64,000 nt of DNA from the NCBI GenBank assembly GCA_964498095.1, contig CAZCFY010000007.1, forward strand, positions 118,544 to 182,543. The letters run 5' to 3'. The position numbers were made by a program, and so were the translations under genes. This DNA comes from SG-bin7 sp964498095. GTDB taxonomy: Bacteria; Bdellovibrionota; Bdellovibrionia; Bdellovibrionales; SG-bin7. The stretch's first letter is position 1. The number at the start of each line of letters is the position of its first letter. The notes beneath the pieces are model-generated. The model was given only the letters and a program-made list of their open reading frames with translations. It ran no database searches and was not told the origin of the DNA. This document shows positions 8,698 to 17,668 of this stretch, piece by piece.

Positions 8698-9905
8698 AAG
8701 GTATATCCCACTTCGAGTAAGAATACGGACAAAAATAAATTAAGTTCGCCGTTAAATGTTGTCGTTTGGGCGGCATCTTTATAAGTGAACCCGTGATTTT
8801 CCATGGCCGCCGTATAGCGGCCCCCCCACGACAGGGAATCAGAGAGTCTTTTATTGATTCCAAAATTTAATTCCAAACCAAGCTTTGGCAAAAGGGAAAA
8901 ACTATTAAGCTCAGGGGAGTCATAAGAGACGGGATAAATATAACTTACCATTATGTCATAGAGCCAGCCCTGCGGGTCGCCAAATCTTGAGCCAAAACCA
9001 AACGCAACTCCTAACATACTATTTTCCAATAAGCTCACCTGGTTAGTTTGATTGATGGACAGAAAAGGAATTTTATGACTTTGTACCCCAGCACGGACAC
9101 GTGAACCAAGTTTAGAACTTTTATCTCCCACTCGCCAAAACAAATCCGCACTCAAAATTTGCCAGTTGGCCTTGCCTTTTACTAACGTAAACGGCGGCTC
9201 AGCTTGCGAAATTGCCCCTGGATGAGACTGAAAACTAACGTCCCCCGCCAAATTCTTTCCTTCGTACCCAAGACCCGCGGCCATTGAGGGAAATTGTATG
9301 TTTTGAAAGGAAAGTTCGTTTGTTCCTTCTTGTTTTTGAGTTACTTTTTGATAGTTACCCCCAACACTTAAACGCAAAGTAACGGCGCTAGGTGACGCCG
9401 AAGACTTGGTACTTCGGTCTTTGTCGCGCTCTCGCTCGCCGCGTTCTCGGTCGCGATCACGCTCCCGTTCGTCAGCTTTCGCGACCACGGGCGCAGGGGG
9501 TTTTAGAGTTGGCTTAGGCGACCGCTTTTTGGTTTTTACGTTGAGCTTAGCCGCCGTATCACTAATATCAAAAAGGACCAAAATTGTCTGCGACTCGTCG
9601 CCCTTTACAAAAACCGGAACCTGTAAGAGACCCTTAGGTAATTTAGTTTTTAAATCAAAAACTCCTCTTTCATCAGCTACAGCCGCCGCGCTTTCCGGAC
9701 TTAATTTTTTTCCCTTTTGTGGTCCGCGGATAACTATAACTTTGCTAAGATCAATGCTTATTCTTGCGCCGGGATCCGTTTCCCCCGAAATTAAAATCCG
9801 GGCCCGACCCTGAGCATCCGTACCCTCAAAGACGGGGTCGTACCATTCTATGCCAGCGGCATGAGAAATAGCGGAAATCAGGCTGAGTAATACGAACATG
9901 AACAT
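8694..9905 (-). CDS. Predicted outer-membrane beta-barrel protein with a charged Arg/Asp linker
   Basis: The protein has 403 residues. It has a clear signal peptide (MFMFVLLSLISAISHA) and a domain of about 100 residues with Ig-like strands (ARILISGETDPGARISIDLS). A Pro/Lys linker is followed by an unusual run of alternating Arg, Asp and Glu at about residues 147-166. The last 230 residues alternate hydrophobic and polar residues and finish with aromatic ...LLEVGYTF, the usual outer-membrane barrel end signal. The role is unknown. The charged run comes from a repeat-like stretch near 9420-9475 and could bind divalent ions or polyanions. The gene is convergent with mgtE. Confidence 0.75.
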   Translation of the reverse strand: MFMFVLLSLISAISHAAGIEWYDPVFEGTDAQGRARILISGETDPGARISIDLSKVIVIRGPQKGKKLSPESAAAVADERGVFDLKTKLPKGLLQVPVFVKGDESQTILVLFDISDTAAKLNVKTKKRSPKPTLKPPAPVVAKADERERDRDRERGERERDKDRSTKSSASPSAVTLRLSVGGNYQKVTQKQEGTNELSFQNIQFPSMAAGLGYEGKNLAGDVSFQSHPGAISQAEPPFTLVKGKANWQILSADLFWRVGDKSSKLGSRVRAGVQSHKIPFLSINQTNQVSLLENSMLGVAFGFGSRFGDPQGWLYDIMVSYIYPVSYDSPELNSFSLLPKLGLELNFGINKRLSDSLSWGGRYTAAMENHGFTYKDAAQTTTFNGELNLFLSVFLLEVGYTF

Positions 9906-10043
9906 CCACTTTTAATCGGCTAAAACTGAAACGTTCTTAAAACTCCCGCGCTCTATTGTTGTTCTCGACTAGACCATAGTCCAACTTCACACCCCGGTAC
10001 CTCAGATAAGTACCGAAATTTCCGATAGAAAAGATGTAAAAGT
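9906..10043. promoter_or_regulatory. Divergent promoter region
   Basis: This 138-base gap separates the minus-strand barrel-protein gene (start 9905) from the plus-strand kinase gene (start 10044), so it must hold both promoters. No clear operator or riboswitch is visible. Confidence 0.5.
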
Positions 10044-12803
10044 ATGTCCAAAAATCCGAGCCTCAAACCCGGCTCCAAGCTGGGACCTTATGAAATTTTG
10101 GAACTCATCGGTAAAGGTGGGATGGGCGAAGTCTATCAAGCGTACGAAGAATCCCTTGATAGAAAAGTTGCCATAAAAATCATTCCCAAAGAGCTCGCCG
10201 ATAAAGACCCGGAAATTGTAAAGCGTTTTGATGCCGAAGGGAAAGTTCTCGCACAGATGAGTCACCCAAACGTCGTGGTGGTGCACAGCCTCGGCCAATA
10301 CGACGGGATCCATTTTCTCACAATGGAGTTCGTTGACGGCCCCTCGCTAAAAGAAAGAATTAAAGAAAGAGTCTTTGATTTAAGCGAAGCTATTCCGCTC
10401 TTTCTGCAAATGCTACAGGGAACGGACGCTTTGCACCGCATGGGAATTATTCACCGCGATTTAAAACCCGCCAATGTTATTTACAAAAAAGACGGCACCA
10501 TAAAAATCGTGGACTTGGGTATTGCTAAAAATACCGAGGATACAAATCCTGAGCTTACAAAAGTCGGCGAAGTGGTTGGCTCGCCGATGTATATGTCACC
10601 CGAAGTCGCCTGTGGCGATCCCGCGACAAAACAATCCGATATCTGGGGACTTGGACTAATTTTTTACGAAATGCTTGTTGGAAAAAATCCCTTCAAGGGA
10701 AATTCCCAAGCCACCATCTTAAAAAAAATCACGACCACGGATTTAGATTTTCCAAAAGAATATTACGTTAAATATCCCATCGACGTAATTAAGGCCATAA
10801 AAAAAATGTGTTCGCGAAACGCTCCCACTCGTTACGCCTCGATCGCCGAAGCTTATCGAGATTTTGAAGTCATCGCCGAACGCTTTAACCGCAAAGACGT
10901 CGGCGACAAAACATCATTTGGAATTACTTCTGGTGGTCTTAGTAATACTTCTTCGAAAACAATGCCCATTTATCAACCGCCGCGCAGCCAACCCGTTAAT
11001 CCCATGCAAACGGGGTTTTCTAAAACTCGCACAATCCAATCGCGGTCGCAAAAAAACTACAGCGAAGACAACGATGAATCACAATTAAAAATTTATTCCC
11101 TACTCTACCTGGCAGCGGCAGCCATAGGCGTGGTCGTATTCCTTAAATATAAAGACCGCATAGGTGGCGATGTCCCCGAAGTTAAGCCCCCGACTGCTGC
11201 CGAAGAATCCAGTGCTTCTAAGCGGCAGCCTCTTTCCATAACGGTACGATCACCACAAGAAGGAAAAGTACTTTGGGTTGCAAAGAACAACCTTTTCTCC
11301 GTGGAATACCAAGTTTCTGGAACGCTCGGAAATTTTAAAATTCAAATTGCGACCGACTCGATGTTTTCAAACGTAGTAATAGACAAATATTCTCCGCCAC
11401 GCCCCTTCCAGACTTCTGACCTGGAACCCGAGCGCACTTATTTTTTACGCTTTGTTAATCAGGCGGGCGGCGCCACAAGTTACAGTGATACAATTTCATT
11501 TTCCATCTCTGCAAAGGCACCACCGGTTTTGACCTTGCCGACCGAAGACGCTAAATTCGCGATTTCTAATCCACAACTGAATGAGGCCAGCGTAAATTTT
11601 GAGTGGAAGCGCAAAATTTCCATTGACCGTTACCGCTTACAAGTTGCGAAGGACATGGCATTTACCCGGATAATCTTAGATAAGTCCGTTGCCGGCAATC
11701 TACTGCCTTCGACACCAATTCCCGCCGGTAATTATTATTGGCGCGTCAGAGCTATTGGCGATAGCCCCATCTCCGAGATGTGGAGCCGCACGCAAGTTTT
11801 TACAGTGACAAAGGCCACCAACCAACCGCAAGTTCAAGTAACCCCGACCTATACGCCGCCACAGCCAAGACCTGCGGAAAAGGTTCCCCTTAAAGCGCCG
11901 CAAATAGAAAAAGCAAAAATTACGACTATGTTAGTTAGCCGCGGTAACACCCGAACACCATCGAGTTACTCGGCCCCCGCCGCTCCAATAATTTCTTGGA
12001 ACAAAGTGCGTGGCGCTTCGAACTATTCTGTGCAAATCGCCTCGGATTCAAATTTTGCAAATCTTGTCCTCGACACTTCATCACTTAAAAACTCCTATAA
12101 ATGGAACGAAGTGGCTCCGGGGAATTATTTCTTCCGAGTTTACGCGCGAAACAACGAAGGCACCGTCAGCAGCAGCAGCATTACCGGACAAATCGAGGCC
12201 TTATTTACCGCTCCTGATATCGATGGCACTTTCAAAATACTCGAAAAGGGTGAACGTTTCCAGGCTAAGATACGCTGGCGAAAAAATCCTATGGCCCGAG
12301 GCTACGCCGTTAAGCTCAGTGATAATCTGGCGTTCACGAATAATGTAAAAACATTTAAATCTGACGAAGAAACCCTGGATCTTGATTTAGATTCTAATCG
12401 GCGCCAATATATTAAGGTAGCCGTACTTAACGAAAATGGCGAACCGATGAGTCTTTATTCGAAGGCTTCCGTTCTAGTCTTTGACAAAATTCCTCAATTG
12501 GATAGTCCCCGAATTAACGTTCCTCCGGATGGAACTTCACTTGCCGCCACACCAAGTGCTACCTCTCCCGTTGTGTTTGAGTGGCAAACCACCGGCAAAG
12601 CCTCCGCTTATCAAATTCAATTTGCGCGCGATCCAGATTTTTCTGATGTATTATTTTCTACCCGCGTAAAAGAAAACTTATTAGTTTTTGATAAACGCCT
12701 GCCTTCCGGCCGTATTTATTGGCGGCTACGCGCCGAAAAAGAAAAAGCCTCATCTCCGTGGACTGGCACCCGAACATTAGAAATTCCCGGGAGAGGTGAT
12801 TAA
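10044..12803 (+). CDS. Transmembrane Ser/Thr protein kinase with fibronectin-like extracytoplasmic repeats
   Basis: The protein has 919 residues. The N-terminal Hanks-type kinase (about 15-280) is intact: glycine loop IGKGGMGEVYQA, VAIKII with the ATP-binding Lys, the catalytic loop HRDLKPANV, DLG in place of DFG, and GSPMYMSPE in the activation segment. After a 60-residue linker, one membrane helix (LLYLAAAAIGVVVFLKY) leads outside. Beyond it lie at least four similar modules built around a Y-x-(V/L)-Q-(I/V)-A-x-D-x-x-F pattern and a W-R-(V/L)-R-A strand; these look like FN3-type folds that could sense envelope or wall ligands. Its stop overlaps the LD-carboxypeptidase-like gene (TAATG), pointing to a shared wall-related role. 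Confidence 0.92.
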   Translation: MSKNPSLKPGSKLGPYEILELIGKGGMGEVYQAYEESLDRKVAIKIIPKELADKDPEIVKRFDAEGKVLAQMSHPNVVVVHSLGQYDGIHFLTMEFVDGPSLKERIKERVFDLSEAIPLFLQMLQGTDALHRMGIIHRDLKPANVIYKKDGTIKIVDLGIAKNTEDTNPELTKVGEVVGSPMYMSPEVACGDPATKQSDIWGLGLIFYEMLVGKNPFKGNSQATILKKITTTDLDFPKEYYVKYPIDVIKAIKKMCSRNAPTRYASIAEAYRDFEVIAERFNRKDVGDKTSFGITSGGLSNTSSKTMPIYQPPRSQPVNPMQTGFSKTRTIQSRSQKNYSEDNDESQLKIYSLLYLAAAAIGVVVFLKYKDRIGGDVPEVKPPTAAEESSASKRQPLSITVRSPQEGKVLWVAKNNLFSVEYQVSGTLGNFKIQIATDSMFSNVVIDKYSPPRPFQTSDLEPERTYFLRFVNQAGGATSYSDTISFSISAKAPPVLTLPTEDAKFAISNPQLNEASVNFEWKRKISIDRYRLQVAKDMAFTRIILDKSVAGNLLPSTPIPAGNYYWRVRAIGDSPISEMWSRTQVFTVTKATNQPQVQVTPTYTPPQPRPAEKVPLKAPQIEKAKITTMLVSRGNTRTPSSYSAPAAPIISWNKVRGASNYSVQIASDSNFANLVLDTSSLKNSYKWNEVAPGNYFFRVYARNNEGTVSSSSITGQIEALFTAPDIDGTFKILEKGERFQAKIRWRKNPMARGYAVKLSDNLAFTNNVKTFKSDEETLDLDLDSNRRQYIKVAVLNENGEPMSLYSKASVLVFDKIPQLDSPRINVPPDGTSLAATPSATSPVVFEWQTTGKASAYQIQFARDPDFSDVLFSTRVKENLLVFDKRLPSGRIYWRLRAEKEKASSPWTGTRTLEIPGRGD

Positions 12804-13786
12804 TGGCAAAAATCGAAGCCTACCGCTGGACTCCGCTAAAGCCGGGCGACATAATTGATATTGTTGCTCCCGGCTCGGCCATTCCCGAAGATGAATTAGC
12901 AAAAATCGGTCAATTTCTTAAAAACGCCGGTTTTACTCCGCGCTGTCCAAGTGACCTAATTGCCCCCGAATTATTTTGTTCTAATTCCGACGAAAATCGC
13001 GCCCGCCACCTTATAACTTCTTTCCATGATCCAAAGTCAAAAGCGGTTTGGTGTTTGCGCAATGGCTATGGCTCTAACCGCGTCATGCCTTTTCTCACTA
13101 AAATTACCGCGCCGAAACGCCCGAAGTTGTTCTTAGGAGCCAGCGATGCTACGCCACTTCACACCTTTATTTCGCAAGCGTGGAAATGGCCAACACTATG
13201 GAGCCCGGCTCTTGACAAAATTGTCAGCGAAACCTTTTCTCCCGCGACCCGCAAGGAAGTAGGAATGATTCTACAGGGCAAGATGCTCGAAATCACTTTT
13301 CATAATTTGCGTCCATTAAATCCCGTCGCCCAATTTAGTAACGAGTTTCAAGGTCCAATTGTGGGCGGCAGTCTCTCTTCACTTTGCTCTTCTGTGGGTA
13401 CACCCTGGCAATTAGAGGGGAAGGATTTCATTCTATTATTGGAGGAATCCGGTCTTCGCGCCACACGCATAGACCAATGCATGGAACATTTGTATCAACT
13501 CGGGGTCTTTAAGCGGGCCATTGCGGTGGTTTTTGGATCGTTTCATAAATGCACCGAGTCCGACGGCTCGAGCCTCTGGCCATCAGTTTTAGAGCGTATG
13601 GCTAAAAAGTGCGATATCCCCTTTGTCTTTGGTATTCCAACCTCCAACACCGGAGGCGATCGACCACTGCCAATTGGTACCAACGCCAGCCTCTTTACGG
13701 GTGCGGTAAATAAATTGGTTTGCCCGGTAAATGGCTCCGTCGCCGGCGAGGCCTCCTTTAACGGAACCATGTCAAGAGTCAGCTAG
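12803..13786 (+). CDS. S66 LD-carboxypeptidase-like protein with altered catalytic His site
   Basis: The protein has 327 residues. S66 enzymes trim the terminal D-Ala from murein tetrapeptides. Family signs are GDIIDIVAPGS at the start, WCLRNGYGSNRVMPFL, the nucleophile motif LGASDATPLH (Ser), and the acidic motif LLEESGLRATRIDQ. The conserved His normally found in a GHxxxxxxPLPxG motif falls at GIPTSNTGGDRPLPIG, where an Asn occupies the His position. The active triad therefore looks incomplete, and the protein may be inactive, bind muropeptides, or use another residue. It is translationally coupled to the kinase gene. Confidence 0.85.
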   Translation: MAKIEAYRWTPLKPGDIIDIVAPGSAIPEDELAKIGQFLKNAGFTPRCPSDLIAPELFCSNSDENRARHLITSFHDPKSKAVWCLRNGYGSNRVMPFLTKITAPKRPKLFLGASDATPLHTFISQAWKWPTLWSPALDKIVSETFSPATRKEVGMILQGKMLEITFHNLRPLNPVAQFSNEFQGPIVGGSLSSLCSSVGTPWQLEGKDFILLLEESGLRATRIDQCMEHLYQLGVFKRAIAVVFGSFHKCTESDGSSLWPSVLERMAKKCDIPFVFGIPTSNTGGDRPLPIGTNASLFTGAVNKLVCPVNGSVAGEASFNGTMSRVS

Positions 13787-13821
13787 TTGACTCGTCAGCA
13801 TTTCTAAATTATCAGAATGGC

Positions 13822-14265
13822 ATGCGTTTTATCCTTACAATTATTTTATTTTTTACGGAAATCAGTTTCGCAAAACCAGTTAACGGAATTTTTGTTCTTT
13901 GGCAAAGAAAGCCCTGCTTACCGAATTCCACTTGCGAAATGCCACAGCCGCTTTCTAATCCCCAGTCTTTCGAATTTAGCTCCTTTGACGGCTCCGCGCC
14001 GGGAACTTATCCCGCGCCATCGGTAACCCGGTCACTTAACGGGTTTAAAATTCATTTAGAGTTTTATACCGTAAATAAGGGTCCGACTCCCTATTATGTA
14101 AGCCAAGAGTTTATTCTCGACGAGTTTAATGCCGTAGTTGCTCAATGCACACAATACAGCGAGGCAAAAGTGACTTTCTTTTTCCCCGTAGGTTCCTGTT
14201 CGGGAATTCACAAAGAAAAACAAATAGGGATTAGTTTTCTTAAACCCGGGCCGTCTGATAAATAG
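13822..14265 (+). CDS. Small secreted protein of unknown function
   Basis: The protein has 147 residues with an N-terminal signal peptide (MRFILTIILFFTEISFAKP). The mature part has four or more cysteines (KPCLPNSTCEMP, VAQCTQYSE, VGSCSG), suggesting disulfide bonds in the periplasm or outside the cell. No family was recognised. Its last 26 bases overlap the convergent methyltransferase gene. Support for it is the signal peptide and consistent coding frame; no other ORF in this stretch looks better. Confidence 0.6.
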   Translation: MRFILTIILFFTEISFAKPVNGIFVLWQRKPCLPNSTCEMPQPLSNPQSFEFSSFDGSAPGTYPAPSVTRSLNGFKIHLEFYTVNKGPTPYYVSQEFILDEFNAVVAQCTQYSEAKVTFFFPVGSCSGIHKEKQIGISFLKPGPSDK

Positions 14266-14854
14266 AATAGTTTTTAAAATGCGCCGGCGTAACGACTTGC
14301 GAAAGCCAAGGGTTTTCCTGCTCAATGAGATCGCGGCAAAGTCTGCCGCGCCCAATAACGATAATTTTTTTTGACTTAGAAACTTCTCCGAGATCAAAGA
14401 GAGTTTTGCGCACGTCTTGAGGGCTACCGAAATCGTAAATAAAATAAACCTCGGCTAGGGGCAGTGCAAACGCTGCTGCAATAACGTCAGCCCAGATTAA
14501 TTGCACGTTAGAAAATTGTTTTAGAACTTTTGCGCCCTCATCGACCCGCGCCTGGACAGCTTCAAAACCGATAAAATTATAAGAGGGAAAACTTTTTCCG
14601 ATCACATAACCCAACCGGCCATAGGCGGCGCCCACGTCGACAAATGTGGATCCTGGTGGCAAATTTAATTTGTGGATTATCTCGTAGAACTCCGAATATG
14701 GCGTTTGCAGTACATCTGGTTTTAGCCCGGCCCAAAAATTCTTGCCCGTAGGACTAGCGGTAATATTTTTTTCAATTTCGTCTATTTTTAGACCGAGTTC
14801 AGCATCGAGGCGGGCGGAATTTATTTTAGCTTCATTGTAAGGAACTGTTTCCAT
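14240..14854 (-). CDS. SAM-dependent methyltransferase, DOT1-like
   Basis: The protein has 204 residues. The SAM-binding motif is STFVDVGAAYGRLGYVIG, followed by an acidic residue after the second strand (FIGFEAVQARVDEG) and LIWADVIAAAF, the layout of class I methyltransferases. The helix KFYEI-like lead-in (LQTPYSEFYEIIHKL) followed by a G-rich loop resembles DOT1/histone-methylation-like bacterial proteins. The substrate cannot be read from sequence. Its start lies 23 bases inside the end of the upstream peptidase gene, so coupling is likely. Confidence 0.8.
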   Translation of the reverse strand: METVPYNEAKINSARLDAELGLKIDEIEKNITASPTGKNFWAGLKPDVLQTPYSEFYEIIHKLNLPPGSTFVDVGAAYGRLGYVIGKSFPSYNFIGFEAVQARVDEGAKVLKQFSNVQLIWADVIAAAFALPLAEVYFIYDFGSPQDVRKTLFDLGEVSKSKKIIVIGRGRLCRDLIEQENPWLSQVVTPAHFKNYSIYQTARV

Positions 14855-15728
14855 CGATAATTTTTAACTCAAAGGGATAAATAAAATTTTGTTTATCATC
14901 ATACCAGCAGAGAGGGCGGACACCACGTTTTTGCCCGAACCAACGCGAACAGGCGCCGACATCTAAATCAAAATCACTAAGATCCAATGACACCTGCACG
15001 GGACACAACGCGCCGGCAACATAAGTGTCAAGACGGCATTGAGGCGAAGTGTGACCAATATTAAGCGTGGCTGCGATGCGCTTGTCGGGAGTAGTCAATT
15101 TTGGTTGTACCGGGGAATTTTTAATTTCGGCGTTTACCAATCCCATTGTGTAACTCGCCACTAGAGAGCGAACGCAGACTGCAATTTGCTCCCTCTCTTG
15201 AAATGAAGTCTCACATTCTGCCCTCATTATGGGCGTTACATTCCAATTCGTTAAACTTAGAAATTGCCAATTTGCTTCGGCCGAAAACATTCGCCGCGCA
15301 CACTTTAGTGTCGCAAAATAATCGGCTTGGCCCTCAATACTCAAACCATTTTGGTAAAGCGCCACCGGTGCGCCGCCAAGGTGATGGCCGAGTTCATGAC
15401 AAAAGACGAGAGTGAGACCGTCCTCCGTCATTCGCGGATGTCTGGCCATCCCTCCCATGACAACGATTTGCCGGCTATTTCCATTAATTGATGCGAAAGC
15501 TTGCACCTCGGAAACATCCCAAAGATCGGGAATCTCTAATCGCCATCCTCGGCTCTCCATATCAGGTGCAAACTCGCGCATAAACCGCTTGATGATTTTT
15601 CGATACTGATCGCGGGTAATGCCTGAGCCTTCTATAAAGGTCGGTAAGTGCAAGTTGTTTTCAGAAAAGCAATTCGAACTGCCAAAAACAGCGTTTACCG
15701 TCATGAGAAAACTTAATAACAGAGCCAT
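14832..15728 (-). CDS. Secreted zinc metallopeptidase-like protein
   Basis: The protein has 298 residues with a signal peptide (MALLLSFLMTVNAVFGSS). The motif LVFCHELGHHLGG is an HExxH zinc site with a further His (HELGHH). EGQADYFATLKCARR downstream supplies a plausible third ligand (Glu or Asp) of the gluzincin type. Several paired cysteines fit a periplasmic or secreted protein. The family is not named with certainty. A second signal-peptide protein with HEVGH lies at 28766-30367; the two share only the zinc motif. It is divergent from the NnrS-like gene. Confidence 0.8.
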   Translation of the reverse strand: MALLLSFLMTVNAVFGSSNCFSENNLHLPTFIEGSGITRDQYRKIIKRFMREFAPDMESRGWRLEIPDLWDVSEVQAFASINGNSRQIVVMGGMARHPRMTEDGLTLVFCHELGHHLGGAPVALYQNGLSIEGQADYFATLKCARRMFSAEANWQFLSLTNWNVTPIMRAECETSFQEREQIAVCVRSLVASYTMGLVNAEIKNSPVQPKLTTPDKRIAATLNIGHTSPQCRLDTYVAGALCPVQVSLDLSDFDLDVGACSRWFGQKRGVRPLCWYDDKQNFIYPFELKIIDGNSSLQ

Positions 15729-15815
15729 AAACGCAATTTAGCAACGAAATCGCCCCCCCACCCCAAAAACTTTTTTTAATGAAAATTTTTCCGCGCTTTG
15801 CTAGCCTAATTAAGT

Positions 15816-16829
15816 ATGCATAATGTTTTTATGGCGCCCACACGCGTGTTCTTTCCCATGGGAATCTTCTTGGCGGCGGCGGGACTTTATCCTTGGTTAT
15901 TACAACTCTGGCCGAATGCTCCTTACCCCATCGACTATCACCGCATGATGATGATTGATGGCTTTGCATTAGCGATTGTGTCGGGCTTGGTATTAAATAA
16001 TTTCCCCGCCAAGACCTGGGAAGTTTATGCGTTAACTACTGCTCTTCTGGCCGCCGCCGCAGCGGCGTCTTTAAGTTGGTTTTCCACTCATTGTTTGGTG
16101 GCCGCGCTGGCGGTTTTACTTTTAATTTTTTCCATCACGAGCCGCAAAACAGAACAGAAAAACTATGTGCTTTTAGCCGGACTTTTTTCCTGGCTACTGA
16201 GTCTAATTATTTTATCCAATCACTTTGCCGGCGCGGATTTACTTTACGATTGGACAAGTGTCATAGCCGATATTCACTCAAACGGCGCCCTGACTGCCGT
16301 TATCCTTGGGCTGGGGCCTTTAGCGGCTAAGAATTCTCACAAACATCAATTTGTGGCCCTTATCTTATTTTTATCTTCTTTTCTACTAATTCGCTTTTTG
16401 CCGTTAGAAACCTGTCTTGGATTGCGGGCTTTGGCGGTGTCATATTTTTCGGTAGGCGTGTGGCACATCCATAAGCTGCCGGAACAGCGGGACTCCTACA
16501 GCTGGGGGTTGTGGTTGTCGCGCTGGTGTTTTGTATTAGGCTACTTCTTAACGGCAATTTGGAGCACCCAGTATATTCATGCGCTCCACGCCGTACTGGT
16601 GGGTGGCATCACGCTCTTTTTACTCTTACATTCCCATTTCATTCTTACCCGTATAAAATCTTCAAGAAAAGTCACTTGGATTACCGCCGTTATCCTCGGA
16701 GGCGCGGCAACGCGAGTTTTTGCCCCAATAATTCCGCAAATTTATCTGCGTCACTTAGCGTATAGTGCGATCATGTTGTTTTTGGGCCTTGGTATTTGGT
16801 TGTGGTCGGCAAAAACGCATGATAAATAA
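15816..16829 (+). CDS. NnrS-like multi-pass membrane protein
   Basis: The protein has 337 residues with about ten to twelve hydrophobic helices. The start (RVFFPMGIFLAAAGLYPWLL) and the motif DYHRMMMIDGFALAIVSGLVLNNFP resemble the haem- and copper-binding NnrS family linked to nitric-oxide tolerance, where the second segment normally reads WHxHEMLFG-like with His ligands. The conserved His here is in YHRMMM. It is shorter than typical NnrS (near 400 residues), so it may be a distant relative. A LysR-type regulator begins five bases after its stop, suggesting joint expression. Confidence 0.7.
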   Translation: MHNVFMAPTRVFFPMGIFLAAAGLYPWLLQLWPNAPYPIDYHRMMMIDGFALAIVSGLVLNNFPAKTWEVYALTTALLAAAAAASLSWFSTHCLVAALAVLLLIFSITSRKTEQKNYVLLAGLFSWLLSLIILSNHFAGADLLYDWTSVIADIHSNGALTAVILGLGPLAAKNSHKHQFVALILFLSSFLLIRFLPLETCLGLRALAVSYFSVGVWHIHKLPEQRDSYSWGLWLSRWCFVLGYFLTAIWSTQYIHALHAVLVGGITLFLLLHSHFILTRIKSSRKVTWITAVILGGAATRVFAPIIPQIYLRHLAYSAIMLFLGLGIWLWSAKTHDK

Positions 16830-16834
16830 ATTTT

Positions 16835-17668
16835 ATGATTTCGAGTTCTGACTTAAAATATTTTATGGAACTTGCCAAGACCCAACACGTGTCACGGGCG
16901 GCGGAACGGCTGGGAGTTACTCAACCGGCTTTAAGTTACAGCTTAAACCGCATTGAACAAGATCTGGGAACGCCATTGTTTTTGCGTTCAAAAAAAGGCA
17001 TCCAACTTACACCCGCGGGCGAACGATTTTATGAGCAAGCAAAGGTACTGCAACAGCAGTGGGAACAAATTATTAATGCCGTTAGCGACGAGGTAAATGC
17101 CCCCCAGGGCGTAATCCGCCTAGGCTGTCACACGGCCGTCGCTCAATACACTTTACCTAATTTTTTTCCGCGCTTTTTAAAAAACTATTCAAAGATAAAA
17201 TTTTATTTATCCCACGGCCTTTCGCGCCACATGACTGAGGATGTAATTAGCTCCCGTCTTGATGTCGCGATCGCGGTAAATCCCGTGAGCCATCCCGATC
17301 TCGTGATCAAAGAACTCTGCAAAGACGAAGTCACGGTTTGGAAAGCCAAGAATTGCGTAAATCCAAACTTACTAATCCATGATCCGAGCCTTTTCCAAAC
17401 CCAAGATATTTTAAAAAAGTTAAATGCCCGCGGGCTACAATTTGACAACTTCCTGGAGTCGCCCAGTTTAGAAGTCATCGCGCAGCTAATGGTATCGGGA
17501 ACTGGATGTGCCATTCTCCCCGCCCGGGTCGTAAGTACGTTTACGCACAAGGGTATTGAACAAGTAAAAAACGCTCCCGTATTCAATGATCGCATTTGCC
17601 TGGTCTACAAACCTGAGTTTAAAAAAACCCGGCGCGGCCAGGTTTTTGTCGAAGAGTTTAAGATTTAA
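16835..17668 (+). CDS. LysR-family transcriptional regulator
   Basis: The protein has 277 residues. The N-terminal winged helix-turn-helix is typical (LKYFMELAKTQHVSRAAERL, GVTQPALSYSLNRIEQDLGT, FLRSKKGIQLTPAGERFYE), followed by a periplasmic-binding-like effector domain (IRLGCHTAVAQYTLPNFFPRF, LDVAIAVNPV, GTGCAILPARV). LysR regulators usually control a neighbouring gene. Here the gene lies just behind the NnrS-like membrane protein in the same direction, and the effector is unknown. It is convergent with the next lipoprotein gene with no gap. Confidence 0.93.
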   Translation: MISSSDLKYFMELAKTQHVSRAAERLGVTQPALSYSLNRIEQDLGTPLFLRSKKGIQLTPAGERFYEQAKVLQQQWEQIINAVSDEVNAPQGVIRLGCHTAVAQYTLPNFFPRFLKNYSKIKFYLSHGLSRHMTEDVISSRLDVAIAVNPVSHPDLVIKELCKDEVTVWKAKNCVNPNLLIHDPSLFQTQDILKKLNARGLQFDNFLESPSLEVIAQLMVSGTGCAILPARVVSTFTHKGIEQVKNAPVFNDRICLVYKPEFKKTRRGQVFVEEFKI

